DNA from: Sandaracinus sp.
GTDB taxonomy: Bacteria; Myxococcota_A; Polyangia; Polyangiales; Houyiibacteriaceae
Length of the DNA: 64,000 bases
Direction: 5' to 3'
Assembly: GCA_002699025.1 (NCBI GenBank)
Contig: PABA01000038.1
Span: 1 to 64,000 of the forward strand
Part shown: positions 25,039 to 34,901 of the stretch, one piece after another
How positions within the stretch are numbered: position 1 is the stretch's first letter
Layout of the letters: each line of letters opens with the position of its first letter
Made by a program: the position numbers and the translations under genes
Notes under the pieces: model-generated
The model's database searches: none
Seen by the model: only the letters and a program-made list of their open reading frames with translations
Told to the model about the DNA's origin: nothing

Positions 25039-27687
25039 GGGCTGGTCCCAGCTGCCCGCGCAGTAGCCCAGGTTCTCGCCGCTCGTCGCCGTGAACTGCG
25101 AGTCCCACTCGTGGTGGAAGTACCAGCGGTTCAGCGTCGGCACGAAGCTCAGCGAGCACATGTCGCTCAGATCCGTGAAGGTCGAGACCGTCGTCACGCT
25201 CCCCTCGGGCACGCGCATGCGGTCGATCTGGTCCCCGTTCGCGTAGGCCAGGTGGAGCCGCCCGTCGAAGTACTCGGCGACGCCCCAGTAGGCCCAGTTC
25301 TCGCAGCGCCGCCCCGTCGGCGCCGGCACCGGCCCGAGGTCGGTCACGTCGCCGGAGGGGAGCGCCACGTGGTAGACGCGCTCGCCCGTGTGGATGGCGA
25401 TCCGGTCGTAGCCGGCGAAGAGGCCGACGTCGCCGCCCGAGGTCGTCCCGGCCACGTCGATGGGCGTCGAGAGATCGAGCGGCGTCCCGCTCGGCAGCCC
25501 GCTCGTCGCGCTCACCGGGACGAGCTGGGTGACCTGGCCGCCCCCCCGCGGCAGGGGCCGACCGCCGTTGCCGAGGAGATAGACCTCCGCCGTCCGCAGG
25601 TTGCTCACCATGCCGTCGTGGATGCGCCCGAGCGGCTCGCCCGCGCCGAGGTCGGTCCGCCGGAACCGCGCCGTCGCCCGGTCCCCGCTGACGAAGACGT
25701 GGCTCGAGCTCACCGCGATGCCGCCCCGGTCGTCGCCGGTCTCGTCCGTGTGCTCGACCAGCGTGCAGCTCGCCCCGCCGAGGCTGCTCACGCGCAGCCC
25801 GCTCGAGGTGTCGAAGGTCGCCGGGCAGCTGCCGACGTTCTCGCTGATCGTCGCGCCGCCGAACTGCGAGTCGTACTCGACGTGGAAGTACCAGCGGCCG
25901 GCCGTGGGCGAAGCGCCGATGGAGCACATGTCGCCGAGGTCCGTGAAGCTCGCGACCGGGCTGGTCGCGCCGCTCGGCACGCGGGCGCGGACGACGGCCG
26001 TGGAGCTCTCCACGTAGACCAGGTCGTAGGTCGAGCCCGAGTGCTCGAGGAGGCCCCAGTAGGCCCAGTTCTCACAGGTGCGGCGCGTCGGCGTGGTCAT
26101 GGCGCCGAGATCCGTGACGTCGCCGCTCGCCAGGTCGACGACGTAGACCCGCGAGCCGTTGTGGACGGCGACGCGGTCCCAGCCGCTGAAGAGGCCGACC
26201 GTCGAGCCGAAGGTCGAGCTGCTCGCGGGGATGGGCGTCGAGAGCCGCACCTGCGTGCCGGCGAGCTGCCCGCTCGAGGCGCTGAGCAGGAGCAGGCGCG
26301 TGATGGTCCCGCCGCCGCGCTCGAGCGGGCCCGCGTCGTCGGCGAGCACGTACACCGCGTTGTTGCGGAGGTTGGTGACCATGCCGTCCCAGATCTGCGT
26401 GAGCCGCGTGCCCCCGGCGAGGTCGTTCCGCCCGAAGCGCGCCGTGGCCTCGTCGCCGCTGACGAAGAGCTGGCTCGTCGAGACCGCCAGGCCGCCGCGG
26501 TCGTCGCCGGTGAAGGCGTCGTGCTCGAGGGTCGCGCAGCCGGTCTGGCCGAACTCGGTCACGCGGAAGGTCGGCCCGGGGAGCGGCGGCACCGTGGAGA
26601 CGCAGCTCCCGCCCATGCAGACCTCCCGATCGCCGCAGACGTTGCCACAGGCGCCGCAGTTCGAGCCGTCCGCGCTGGTGTCGCGGCAGGTCCCGGCGCA
26701 GTTGGTCTGCCCGCTCGGGCAGGCGGGCACGCAAGCCGAGTCCGCGCAGCTCACCGTGCCGCCGACCGGCGCGACGCAGACGTCCCCGCAGTCGCCGCAG
26801 TTCGCCGGGTCGCGATCGAGGAAGACGCAGGCGCCGGCGCAGACCGTCTGCCCGCTCGGGCAGGTCAGGGCGCAGGCGCCGTCCATGCAGATCTCGCCCG
26901 GGTCGCAGGCGTTCCCGCAGGCGCCGCAGTTCGTCGCGTCGGCGCTCAGGTCCCGGCAGACGCCGTCGCAGTCCGTCGTGCCGCCGCCGCAGACGAGCGT
27001 GCAGTCCCCGTCCATGCAGCGCTCGTCGTCGCGGCAGAGGACGCCGCAGCCGCCGCAGTTGTCGTCGTCGTCGCGCGTGTCGACGCAGAGGCTCCCGCAG
27101 GCCGTCTCGCCCTCGGCACAGATCACCCGGCAGGCGCCGTCGACGCAGGTCTCGCCCGCGGCGCAGGCGTTCCCGCAGGCGCCGCAGTGGCTCTCCGCGC
27201 CGTCGAGGTCGACGCAGGCCACCGAGGGGCCCTCCTCGCAGGCCGTGAGCCCCGCGCCGCAGCTCGCCGCGCAGCTCCCCTCCGAGCAGACCGTGCCGGC
27301 GCCGCAGACGTTGCCGCAGGCGCCGCAGTTCGCCGGATCCGAATCCGTCGAGACGCACCGGGTCACGCCGCTCCCGTCCGTGCAGGGCTCCTGGCCGGCC
27401 GGGCAGCTCACCACGCACATGCCGAGCTGGCAGCGCTCGCCGTCGGCGCAGGCGTTGCCACAGGCGCCGCAGTGGAGCGGGTCGCGATCCGTGAGGACGC
27501 AGGTGCCGAAGCAGTCCTCCTCGCCGAGCTCGCAGCTCTTGCCGGCGTCCGGCGTCGGCGGGACGCCCGAGTCGCGGCGCGTGTCGTCGATGGGCCCTCC
27601 CCCGTCGGCGCAGGCGGGGAGGAGCACGGTGGCGAGGAGCACGGTGGCGAGGGCGAGGGCGGCAGAGCAGACGATACGGCGCGTCAC
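25036..27687 (-). CDS. Cys-rich lipoprotein with seven CGACGN repeats and a duplicated beta domain
   Basis: 883 residues from a GTG at 27687. The signal ends in LLPAC (Cys 26); its apolar core is lengthened by a 15-bp tandem repeat (LATVL twice). About residues 50-370 hold seven units built on NCGACGN(V/A)C, like the Stig1-type Cys repeats common in myxobacterial surface proteins. The C-terminal half is a duplication: two similar units of about 245 residues, each with GDDRGG, FVSGD-x-ATARF, a DGMV-x-NLR segment, CENWAYWG and WYFH-x-E(Y/W)DSQF. These probably form beta-propeller or sandwich folds. It is predicted to be anchored at the outer membrane; no enzymatic motif is seen. Confidence 0.8.
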   Translation of the reverse strand: MTRRIVCSAALALATVLLATVLLPACADGGGPIDDTRRDSGVPPTPDAGKSCELGEEDCFGTCVLTDRDPLHCGACGNACADGERCQLGMCVVSCPAGQEPCTDGSGVTRCVSTDSDPANCGACGNVCGAGTVCSEGSCAASCGAGLTACEEGPSVACVDLDGAESHCGACGNACAAGETCVDGACRVICAEGETACGSLCVDTRDDDDNCGGCGVLCRDDERCMDGDCTLVCGGGTTDCDGVCRDLSADATNCGACGNACDPGEICMDGACALTCPSGQTVCAGACVFLDRDPANCGDCGDVCVAPVGGTVSCADSACVPACPSGQTNCAGTCRDTSADGSNCGACGNVCGDREVCMGGSCVSTVPPLPGPTFRVTEFGQTGCATLEHDAFTGDDRGGLAVSTSQLFVSGDEATARFGRNDLAGGTRLTQIWDGMVTNLRNNAVYVLADDAGPLERGGGTITRLLLLSASSGQLAGTQVRLSTPIPASSSTFGSTVGLFSGWDRVAVHNGSRVYVVDLASGDVTDLGAMTTPTRRTCENWAYWGLLEHSGSTYDLVYVESSTAVVRARVPSGATSPVASFTDLGDMCSIGASPTAGRWYFHVEYDSQFGGATISENVGSCPATFDTSSGLRVSSLGGASCTLVEHTDETGDDRGGIAVSSSHVFVSGDRATARFRRTDLGAGEPLGRIHDGMVSNLRTAEVYLLGNGGRPLPRGGGQVTQLVPVSATSGLPSGTPLDLSTPIDVAGTTSGGDVGLFAGYDRIAIHTGERVYHVALPSGDVTDLGPVPAPTGRRCENWAYWGVAEYFDGRLHLAYANGDQIDRMRVPEGSVTTVSTFTDLSDMCSLSFVPTLNRWYFHHEWDSQFTATSGENLGYCAGSWDQP

Positions 27688-27823
27688 GGGCCCAGCGTGT
27701 CACGCAGGCTGGAAAGGTGCAGGCCGAATGAGCCCCCTCGCCGCCGCCTCCACTCCGCACGCGCGGCCCGCCGGGATGGGGAGCCTCACGGGCCGGGGAC
27801 GGATGGCCACCCCCCGCCCGCGC

Positions 27824-27996
27824 TCACTCGAGCGGGTTCCAGTCGACGTCCATGCACTCCACGCTCTCCGGGTAGCGCGCTCGATAGGCACGGCAGGCGT
27901 CGGCGAGCACGAAGACGGCTTCGTCCTCGCGCCCCGCCGCGACCTGCTCGGCCAGACGTATGCAGGCGCGCTCGTCGACGATCCCCGGAGTGAGCC
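27824..27996 (-). other. Coding-like orphan tail downstream of the xdhB-like gene
   Basis: Directly after the xdhB-like stop, another frame encodes about 55 residues with a protein-like composition, including IVDERACIRLAEQVAAGRED and ending CMDVDWNPLE, with G/C at most third positions. No ATG, GTG or TTG precedes it; only a CTG is available near RLAEQ. It may be a small gene with a rare start codon, a product of frameshifting from the upstream gene, or the remnant of a lost gene. The rest of 27688-27823 shows nothing recognisable. Confidence 0.35.
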
Positions 27997-30369
27997 CTAC
28001 TCCTCGGCGGCGGCGGCGTCCTGGGCGCTCGCCTTCACGGCCTCGACGGCCCAGAAGACGGCCTCGGGGGTGCTGGGGCAGGCGAGCTCGACGAGCGGGG
28101 GCGCGTCGGCGAAGGCGGCGACGGCGTCGCGGAGGGCCTCGCGGGCGCTGAGGGCGAGCATGAAGGGCGGCTCGCCGACGGCCTTGGAGCCGTGGATGAC
28201 GCCCTCCTCGCGGGCCTTCGGCAGGAGCGCGACGCGGAAGTCGGCCGGGCACTCGCCGAGGCTCGGGAGCTTGTAGGTGCTCGCGCCGTTCGTCGCGAGG
28301 CGCCCGCTCTCCGGATCCCAGACCAGCTCCTCGCGCGTGAGCCAGCCGAGCCCCTGCACGAAGCCGCCCTCGACCTGGCCGAGGTCCACCAGCGGCGAGA
28401 GCGAGTCGCCGCAGTCGTGGAGGATGTCGACCCGCCGGAAGCCGTACTGGCCCGTGAAGCCGTCCACCTCGACCTCGGTCACGGCCGCGCCGTAGGCGTA
28501 GTAGTGGAAGGGCTTCCCGACGCCGGCGTCCTCGTCGTAGTGGATGTTCGGCGTGCGGTAGTAGCCCGCCGCGAAGAGCGGCACGCGCTGCAGGTAGGCC
28601 TGCTTGGCGATGGCCCCGAAGCTCTTCGCCTCGTCGCGGCGCCCGGCCGGGAAGACCTCGCCGTCCTCGAAGACGATGTCCTCCGGGGCGCAGCCGAAGA
28701 GCGTCCCGGCGACCACCATCAGCCGCTCGCGGATCGCCATGCAGGCGTCGCGCACGGCCTGGCCGTTCAGGTCCGAGCCGCTCGAGGCCGCCGTCGCGCT
28801 GGTGTTCGGCACCTTGTCGGTCCGCGTCGGCATCATGCGGATCGTCTCGAGGTCCACGCCGAGCGCGTCGGCCGCCACCTGCAGCATCTTCGTGTGCAGG
28901 CCCTGGCCCATCTCCGTGCCGCCGTGGTTGAGCTGCACGGACCCGTCGGCGTAGAGGAGCACCAGCGCGCCCGCTTGGTTGAAGAAGGCGGTCGTGAAGC
29001 TGATGCCGAACTTCACTGGCGTGATCGCCAGGCCGCGCTTGGTGTGCGGGTGCGCGGCGTTGAAGGCCGCGATCTCCTCGCGGCGCCGCGCGAGCTCGCT
29101 GCTCTCGGCGAGCGTCTCCCAGATCTCCCCGAGGCGCCCGGCGTCCTTGATGGGCTGCCCGTAGTGGGCCACGTCGCCCTCGCGGTAGAGGTTCCGCGCG
29201 CGCACGACCTCGGGCGGCAGGCCCGTCGCCCGCGCGATGCGATCGAGCGCGTCCTCGATCACCACCATGCCCTGCGGCCCGCCGAAGCCGCGGAAGGCCG
29301 TCTGCGAGACCTTGTGCGTCTTGCAGACCCGGCCGCGCACCCGCGCGTTCCGGAGGAGGTAGCCGTTGTCCACGTGGAACATGGCGCGGAAGAGCACGGG
29401 CTTGCTCAGGTCGAGGCTCCAGCCCCCGTCCGAGAAGAGCTCCACGTCGAGCGCGAGCAGGTGCCCCTCGTCGTCGAAGCCCACCTCGAAGCGCCCCAGG
29501 AAGGGGTGGCGCTTGCCCGTGAGCGTCATGTCGCGCTGCCGATCGAGGCGCACGCGCACGGGCCGGCCGGTCTTCCAGGCGCCGAGCGCCGCGACGGACG
29601 CCCAGGCGTTCGCCTGCACCTCCTTGCCACCGAAGGCGCCGCCCATGCGGAGCGACTGGCAGGTCACCGCGTGCGAGTCGAGGCCGAGCACGCGCGCGAC
29701 GATGAGCTGGGTCTCGGTCGGGTGCTGCGTCGAGCTGTGCACCATCACCTGACCGCTCTCGTCGAGGTAGACGAGGGCCGCCTGGCTCTCGAGGTAGAAG
29801 TGCTCCTGGCCGCCGACGTGCACCTCGCCGCGGAGGCGCCGCGGGCTCGCCTTCAGCGCGTCCTCGATGGCGCCGTGCTCCTCCTCGAGGCGCACGATGC
29901 GGAGCTCCTTCGTGTGGAAGGACTCCTTCGCGATGGCGTCCTCGACCGTGAGGATGGCCTCGAGGGGCTCGAGCTCGACCTTCACGGCGGCGGCGGCGCG
30001 GCGCGCCTCGGGCTCGCTCTCGGCCAGGACCCAGGCCACCGGCTGGCCGTGGAAGACGACCTCGTCGGGGAAGAGGGGCTCGTCCTGGCGGGCGGCGCCG
30101 ACGTCGCCCACGCCGGGCACGTCCTCGCCCGTGAGCACGGTGGCGACGCCGGGCATCTCGAGGGCCGCGCTCGCGTCGACGGAGCGCACCCTCGCGTGCG
30201 CCTCCATGGCCTGCACGGGCCAGGCGTGGAGGACGTTCGCCATGCGCGGCGTGATGTCGTCCGTGTAGAGGGCGCCGCCGGTGACGTGCTCGCGCGCCGA
30301 CTCGTGGCTGATGGCGCGGCCGACGTGCTTCTTCTTCGGCGGGATCATGGGGCGGGACGAGCGGGTCAT
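27997..30369 (-). CDS. Xanthine dehydrogenase-family molybdopterin subunit
   Basis: 790 residues, about the length of XdhB of Rhodobacter (777). Molybdenum-cofactor hydroxylase marks are present: RMGGAFGGKE, QTAFRGFGGPQG (the substrate-binding Arg region), NHGGTEMGQGLHTK and TSATAASSGSD for cofactor binding, and the catalytic Glu in AVGEPPF. It would hydroxylate purines or other N-heterocycles using water, passing electrons to the partner subunit. The ATG overlaps the stop of the small subunit by four bases, so the two are co-translated. An XdhC chaperone and molybdopterin insertion genes are not in the window. The exact substrate is not proven. Confidence 0.9.
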   Translation of the reverse strand: MTRSSRPMIPPKKKHVGRAISHESAREHVTGGALYTDDITPRMANVLHAWPVQAMEAHARVRSVDASAALEMPGVATVLTGEDVPGVGDVGAARQDEPLFPDEVVFHGQPVAWVLAESEPEARRAAAAVKVELEPLEAILTVEDAIAKESFHTKELRIVRLEEEHGAIEDALKASPRRLRGEVHVGGQEHFYLESQAALVYLDESGQVMVHSSTQHPTETQLIVARVLGLDSHAVTCQSLRMGGAFGGKEVQANAWASVAALGAWKTGRPVRVRLDRQRDMTLTGKRHPFLGRFEVGFDDEGHLLALDVELFSDGGWSLDLSKPVLFRAMFHVDNGYLLRNARVRGRVCKTHKVSQTAFRGFGGPQGMVVIEDALDRIARATGLPPEVVRARNLYREGDVAHYGQPIKDAGRLGEIWETLAESSELARRREEIAAFNAAHPHTKRGLAITPVKFGISFTTAFFNQAGALVLLYADGSVQLNHGGTEMGQGLHTKMLQVAADALGVDLETIRMMPTRTDKVPNTSATAASSGSDLNGQAVRDACMAIRERLMVVAGTLFGCAPEDIVFEDGEVFPAGRRDEAKSFGAIAKQAYLQRVPLFAAGYYRTPNIHYDEDAGVGKPFHYYAYGAAVTEVEVDGFTGQYGFRRVDILHDCGDSLSPLVDLGQVEGGFVQGLGWLTREELVWDPESGRLATNGASTYKLPSLGECPADFRVALLPKAREEGVIHGSKAVGEPPFMLALSAREALRDAVAAFADAPPLVELACPSTPEAVFWAVEAVKASAQDAAAAEE

Positions 30370-31772
30370 TCGGCGGCCTCCGCGGGGGTCGTCGTGTCGG
30401 CGAGGAGCTTCTCGAGGAGCTTCGGCACCATGGCGCGGCGGTAGGCGGCGCTGCCGCGGTGGTCCGTGAGCGGGGTGAAGGCGCCCTCGAGGAGCGGGAG
30501 CGCCTGGGCGACCGTGGCGGCGTTCCAGGGCTTGCCCTCGAGGGCCTGCTCGGCGGCCGTGGCGCGCACGGGGGTCGCCGCGACGCCGCCGTAGCCGAGG
30601 CGCGCCTTCGTGACGACGCCGTCCGCGAGCCAGAGCCCGAAGCCGGCGGCGACGGTGCTGATGTCGTCGAGGACGCGCTTGGAGACCTTGTAGAAGCGGC
30701 CGATCGAGGGGAGCGGCTTGGGGATGCGCACGGCCTTCAGGATCTCGCCGGGCGCGAGGGCGGTCTGCCGGTAGCCGGTGAAGAAGTCGGCGAGGGGGAG
30801 GGAGCGCTCGCCCTTCGCGGAGACGAGGACGACCTCGGCGTCCAGGGAGAGGAGCGCGGGCGGGCTGTCGCCGATGGGCGAGGCGTTGACCAGGTTGCCG
30901 CCGAGGGTCGCGCGGTTGCGGATGAGGCGGCTCGAGAAGAGGGGCCAGAGCTCGTCGAGGACGGGCACGCGGCCGTGGAGCGCCTCCTCGACCTCGGCGA
31001 GGGGCACGCCGGCGCCGAGGGTGATCGCGTCGTCCGTCTCCTCGTGGAAGCGGAGCTCCTCGACGGCGTCGAGGGCGATGAGCGCGTCGAAGCGCGCGTC
31101 GCGCTGGTTGATCTCGACGACCACGTCCGTGCCGCCGGCGACGAGCTTGGCCTCGGGGAGCTCGGCCAGGGCCTCGAAGAGCGCGGCGAGCGTCGTGGGG
31201 CGGCGGAAGGCGACGCCGCCGGCCTCGTGGGCGGCGGGCTCGGGCGCCGGGGCGGGCGCGCCGAGGCGCTCGGCGTGGCGATCCTTCCGGGGCGCGCCGA
31301 GCTCCACGAGCACGTCGCGGATGGGGCGGTAGCCGGTGCAGCGGCAGAGGTTGCCGCTGATGGCCTCCGGGTCGACCTCGCCGGGCGCGCGGCCCGGGCG
31401 GTAGTACTCGGCGAAGAGGCTCATGACGAAGCCCGGCGTGCAGTAGCCGCACTGGGAGCCGCCCTTCTCGACCATCGCGGCCTGCACCGGGTGGAGCGCG
31501 TCGGGCGCGTCGGCGAGGCCCTCGACGGTCCAGAGCTCCTGGCCGTGGACGGCCGGCGTGAGCACGAGGCAGCTGTTGATGGGCGAGAAGCGCGTCTTCC
31601 CGTCGGGGCCGCGGCGGACGACGACGACGGCGCATGCGCCGCACTCGCCTTCCGCGCAGCCCTCCTTGGTGCCGGTCAGACCGCGGTCGCGGAGGAAGTG
31701 GAGCAGCGGCACGTGCGGGTCCACGCCCTCCGCCTCGATCGGCTCGCCGTTCAAGCGAAAGCGGATGGTCAT
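30366..31772 (-). CDS. Xanthine dehydrogenase-family iron-sulfur/FAD subunit
   Basis: 468 residues from the ATG at 31772 (MTIRFRLNG), matching XdhA-like small subunits. A plant-type [2Fe-2S] cluster is set by Cys 39, 44, 47 and 68, and the second cluster by Cys 108, 111, 143 and 145 (QCGYC, CRC). From about residue 185 a CO-dehydrogenase-type FAD domain follows (LVAGGTDVVVEINQ, NLVNASPIGDSPPALL). It takes electrons from the molybdenum centre to NAD+ or another acceptor. It is first in a two-gene operon. The open frame upstream of 31772 is Arg/Pro-rich and not part of the fold. Confidence 0.9.
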   Translation of the reverse strand: MTIRFRLNGEPIEAEGVDPHVPLLHFLRDRGLTGTKEGCAEGECGACAVVVVRRGPDGKTRFSPINSCLVLTPAVHGQELWTVEGLADAPDALHPVQAAMVEKGGSQCGYCTPGFVMSLFAEYYRPGRAPGEVDPEAISGNLCRCTGYRPIRDVLVELGAPRKDRHAERLGAPAPAPEPAAHEAGGVAFRRPTTLAALFEALAELPEAKLVAGGTDVVVEINQRDARFDALIALDAVEELRFHEETDDAITLGAGVPLAEVEEALHGRVPVLDELWPLFSSRLIRNRATLGGNLVNASPIGDSPPALLSLDAEVVLVSAKGERSLPLADFFTGYRQTALAPGEILKAVRIPKPLPSIGRFYKVSKRVLDDISTVAAGFGLWLADGVVTKARLGYGGVAATPVRATAAEQALEGKPWNAATVAQALPLLEGAFTPLTDHRGSAAYRRAMVPKLLEKLLADTTTPAEAAE

Positions 31773-31953
31773 GAGCCGGCGATCGTAGCACCTTCGGCGG
31801 CCTCCGCCCCTCGACGGCGCCGGCGCGGCGCGAGCGGCGAAGGCTCCCTTCGCGACGGTCGAAGGGTGCGCCGCGCGCGGCCGACGGGATGGCACGCCCC
31901 AGCCCGGAGCCCCGCGAGCGGGAGCGGCGCGAGGTCGCGAAGGGCGGACGGCG

Positions 31954-32196
31954 GCGCGGAACGGCGGCGCGGAACGACGGCGCGGAACGACGGCGCGGAA
32001 CGACGGCGCGGAACGACGGCGCGGAACGACGGCGCGGAACGGCGGCGCGGAGCGGCGGCGCGGAACGGCGGCGCGGAGCGACGGCGCGGAGCGACGGCGC
32101 GGAACTGCGGGCGCGGAACGGCGGGCGCGGAACGACGGCGCGGAACGACGGCGCGGAACGACGGCGCGGAACGGCGGCGCGGAACGGCGGCGGCGA
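31954..32196. repeat. 13-bp minisatellite of about 18 units between divergent genes
   Basis: Units of the form GCGCGGAACGACG repeat with A/G variants and two 14-bp units. The array fills much of the 513-base gap between the xdhA-like start (31772) and the RCC1/MopE gene (32286). Since 13 is not a multiple of three, all frames stay open for long distances here. No gene is seen in 31773-32285; promoters must lie beside the array. Confidence 0.9.
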
Positions 32197-32285
32197 GCGG
32201 AGGCTCCGGGCTCCGGGGCGCCCCCTCGGGCGCCTCATCCGGTAGGGTAGGCGCCGGGGGCGGGTCGGCTCGTCGCCCGATCACG

Positions 32286-34823
32286 ATGACGACTCGCTCA
32301 CTCCTCCTCCGCTGCCTCCTCGGCAGCCTCGTCTCGCTCGCGGCCTGCGGCGACGACGACGGCGTCACCGGCCCGGTCGACGGCTCGGTCCTCTGCGTCG
32401 CCGACCGCGACTGCGACGACGGCGTGTTCTGCAACGGCGTCGAGCGCTGCGAGCCCACGAGCCCGCGCGCCTCCGCCCTCGGCTGCGCGCCCGGCGCCAG
32501 CCCCTGCCTCGAGGGGCAGCGCTGCGACGAGCCTGGCGGCCGCTGCGCCACGGAGTGCTCCGCCACCCAGGACGCCGACGGCGACGGCGCGATCGCCCGG
32601 GACTGCGGCGGGGACGACTGCGACGACGCGAACGCCGACGCCTACCCCGGCGCGCCCGAGGTCTGCGACGCCGCGGGCGTGGACGAGGACTGCGACCCGA
32701 CGACCTTCGGGGACCGGGACGGCGACGGCGACGGCTTCGTGGACGCGCGCTGCTGCAACGGCGAGACCTGCGGGCGGGACTGCGACGACCGCCGCGACGA
32801 CGTGAAGCCGGGGCAGGTGGAGATCTGCGACGAAGACGACAACGACTGCGACGGCGAGATCGACGAGATGGCGGCGGAGGCCCCCTGGTACCCGGACTGC
32901 GACGGTGACGCCTACGGCGCCGCGGGCGCGACGCCGGTGATGAGCTGCCGGCGGCCGAGCGAGCTGCCGGAGACCTGCGGGGAGCTCGCGCCCCTCGCGC
33001 GCTGGTCGCTCAACGACGACGACTGCGACGACGCGGTGAGCACCGTGCGACCGAACGCGCCGCAGATCTGCGACGTGTACGGGGACAACCAATGCGGCAC
33101 GCCCAACCCGCACGACGTGGACGGGGACGGCTACGACCGGCTCGCCTGCGGCGGCAACGACTGCGACGACACGGACCCGAGCCGGAGCCCGGCCGTGGAG
33201 CGCGACCCCTGCGATGGCGTCGACGCGGACTGCGACCTCTTCGGCGAGGACGAGGACGGCGACGGCTTCTACGCGATCGGCGCGACCTGCGAGGGAGACG
33301 TGGAGCGCACCGACTGCGACGACTTCCGCGCGGACGTCGGCCCGGGCTTCGAGGAGGTCTGCGACGGCGTCGACAACGACTGCGACGGCGAGGTGGACGA
33401 GCCGAGCGAGGCGGACGCCTGGTGCCAGGCGCGCGTGCCCGTCGGCGAGGCGCTCTGCGACGCGGGGGCCTGCCGGATCACGGAGTGCCCGGCGCTGACC
33501 GACGACTGCAACGGCGTGGTGGAGGACGGATGCGAGGCGCCGCTCCAGATCGACCCGGACCACTGCGGGGCCTGCGGGAACGTGTGCAGCTTCACGTGCG
33601 ACAGCCGCGCCTGCGAGCGCCCGCTCGGCGTGACCCTCGGCACGGGCCACGCCTGCGTGATCGTCGGCGCACCTTCGGCGTCGGCGGGCGACGAGGGCTC
33701 CATCTACTGCTTCGGCTTCAACACCGAGGGCCAGCTCGGGATCGGCAGCTTCGGCGGCACCTACACGCGCCCGACCCCGGTGTCGCGGCCACGCGGGGTC
33801 GTCTTCCACCACGTGCGGACCGCCCGGCGGCACACCTGCGCGATCGATCAGCACGACGAGGTCTGGTGCTGGGGCGCGAACGACTCGGGCCAGCTCGGCA
33901 GCGAGGGCGGGAACGAGCCGGCGCCGGTGCCCGTGCAGGGGCCCGGGGGCGTGGGCGTGCTGGACCAGGTGCTCACGCTCGACGCGGGCGGCTTCTACGC
34001 CTGCGCGATCCGCCCCGACGGCGAGGGGGACGGGGACCCGACCGACGGGACCGTCTGGTGCTGGGGGCGAAACGACGGCAACCTCGGCGACGGCACGCGG
34101 ACCGACCGCGTCGCGCCGGTGCAGGTGCTGCGCGAGGGCGGCTCGGATCCCCTGAGGGACATCGTCGCGATCAGCACGGGCCGCCGCCACGCTTGCGCCA
34201 TCGACACGGCGCGCGAGCTCTGGTGCTGGGGCGCGAACGCCGACGGGCAGCTCGGCCGGGGAGCGAGCCCCGGCGACCCCCGGCTCGCGTACCCGGTGCG
34301 CGACCCGAGCGGCGCGGCGAGGCTCGGCTCCGTCGAGCGGGTCCGCGCCGGGGAGAGCACGACCTGCGCGATCACGACCGGGGGCCAGCTCTACTGCTGG
34401 GGCCTCAACGACGAGTGCCAGCTCCTGGACGCGCCGAGCCCGGGGGAGCCCTGCAGCGGCGCCTCGAGCGCCCTCCCGCGCGCCCTCCCGATCGCCGACG
34501 CCGTGGACGTGGCGCTCGGATCGAACCACGTCTGTGTTCACCGCTCGACGGACGCGACCCTCTGGTGCTGGGGCGGCGGCGAGTTCGGGACCGAGCGGCT
34601 CGGCCGCGGCTCGGGGAGCTTCGACCGCACGATCCCCGCGCCCGTCGCCAGCGGCTTCGACACCCACGCGCCGGTGGCCATGGCGGTGCGCACGAACTCC
34701 GGCTGCGCCATCCGCGCCGACGACGTGGTCCTGTGCTGGGGCGACAACCTCAACGGCCAGCTCGGCACCGGCGACCGCATCGACCGGGTCGAGCCCGCCC
34801 AGATCGCGCGCCCCCTCTTCTGA
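32286..34823 (+). CDS. MopE-repeat lipoprotein with C-terminal RCC1 propeller
   Basis: 845 residues. The lipobox SLAAC ends the signal (Cys 21). Residues about 30-420 carry a CDDGVFCNGVE-type segment and MopE-like units (DADGDG, DCDD, EICDEDDNDCDGEIDE). A CGACGNVC motif leads into the C-terminal half. From about residue 440 to the end are RCC1 repeats, seen as repeated HACAI, WCWG and GQLG steps about 50 residues apart, forming a seven-blade type propeller. It is predicted to be on the outer surface, with a binding rather than enzymatic role. Starts further upstream run through the 13-bp repeat and are not credible. Confidence 0.85.
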   Translation: MTTRSLLLRCLLGSLVSLAACGDDDGVTGPVDGSVLCVADRDCDDGVFCNGVERCEPTSPRASALGCAPGASPCLEGQRCDEPGGRCATECSATQDADGDGAIARDCGGDDCDDANADAYPGAPEVCDAAGVDEDCDPTTFGDRDGDGDGFVDARCCNGETCGRDCDDRRDDVKPGQVEICDEDDNDCDGEIDEMAAEAPWYPDCDGDAYGAAGATPVMSCRRPSELPETCGELAPLARWSLNDDDCDDAVSTVRPNAPQICDVYGDNQCGTPNPHDVDGDGYDRLACGGNDCDDTDPSRSPAVERDPCDGVDADCDLFGEDEDGDGFYAIGATCEGDVERTDCDDFRADVGPGFEEVCDGVDNDCDGEVDEPSEADAWCQARVPVGEALCDAGACRITECPALTDDCNGVVEDGCEAPLQIDPDHCGACGNVCSFTCDSRACERPLGVTLGTGHACVIVGAPSASAGDEGSIYCFGFNTEGQLGIGSFGGTYTRPTPVSRPRGVVFHHVRTARRHTCAIDQHDEVWCWGANDSGQLGSEGGNEPAPVPVQGPGGVGVLDQVLTLDAGGFYACAIRPDGEGDGDPTDGTVWCWGRNDGNLGDGTRTDRVAPVQVLREGGSDPLRDIVAISTGRRHACAIDTARELWCWGANADGQLGRGASPGDPRLAYPVRDPSGAARLGSVERVRAGESTTCAITTGGQLYCWGLNDECQLLDAPSPGEPCSGASSALPRALPIADAVDVALGSNHVCVHRSTDATLWCWGGGEFGTERLGRGSGSFDRTIPAPVASGFDTHAPVAMAVRTNSGCAIRADDVVLCWGDNLNGQLGTGDRIDRVEPAQIARPLF

Positions 34824-34901
34824 CGCGGCACCTCCCGCGACGGCGCTCGCCCCGCCCTCCCCTGGACGGGCGCGCGAGCTCCTCGCAGCGGGTCCCGGCG
34901 C

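Noticed and set aside
31954..32196. Possible CRISPR array
   Set aside because: The 13-bp units are contiguous without unique spacers, and no cas genes are present.
28192..34823. Long plus-strand frames opposite the xanthine dehydrogenase genes
   Set aside because: They are mirror frames of genes with clear cofactor motifs. Only the part from 32286 is real coding sequence.
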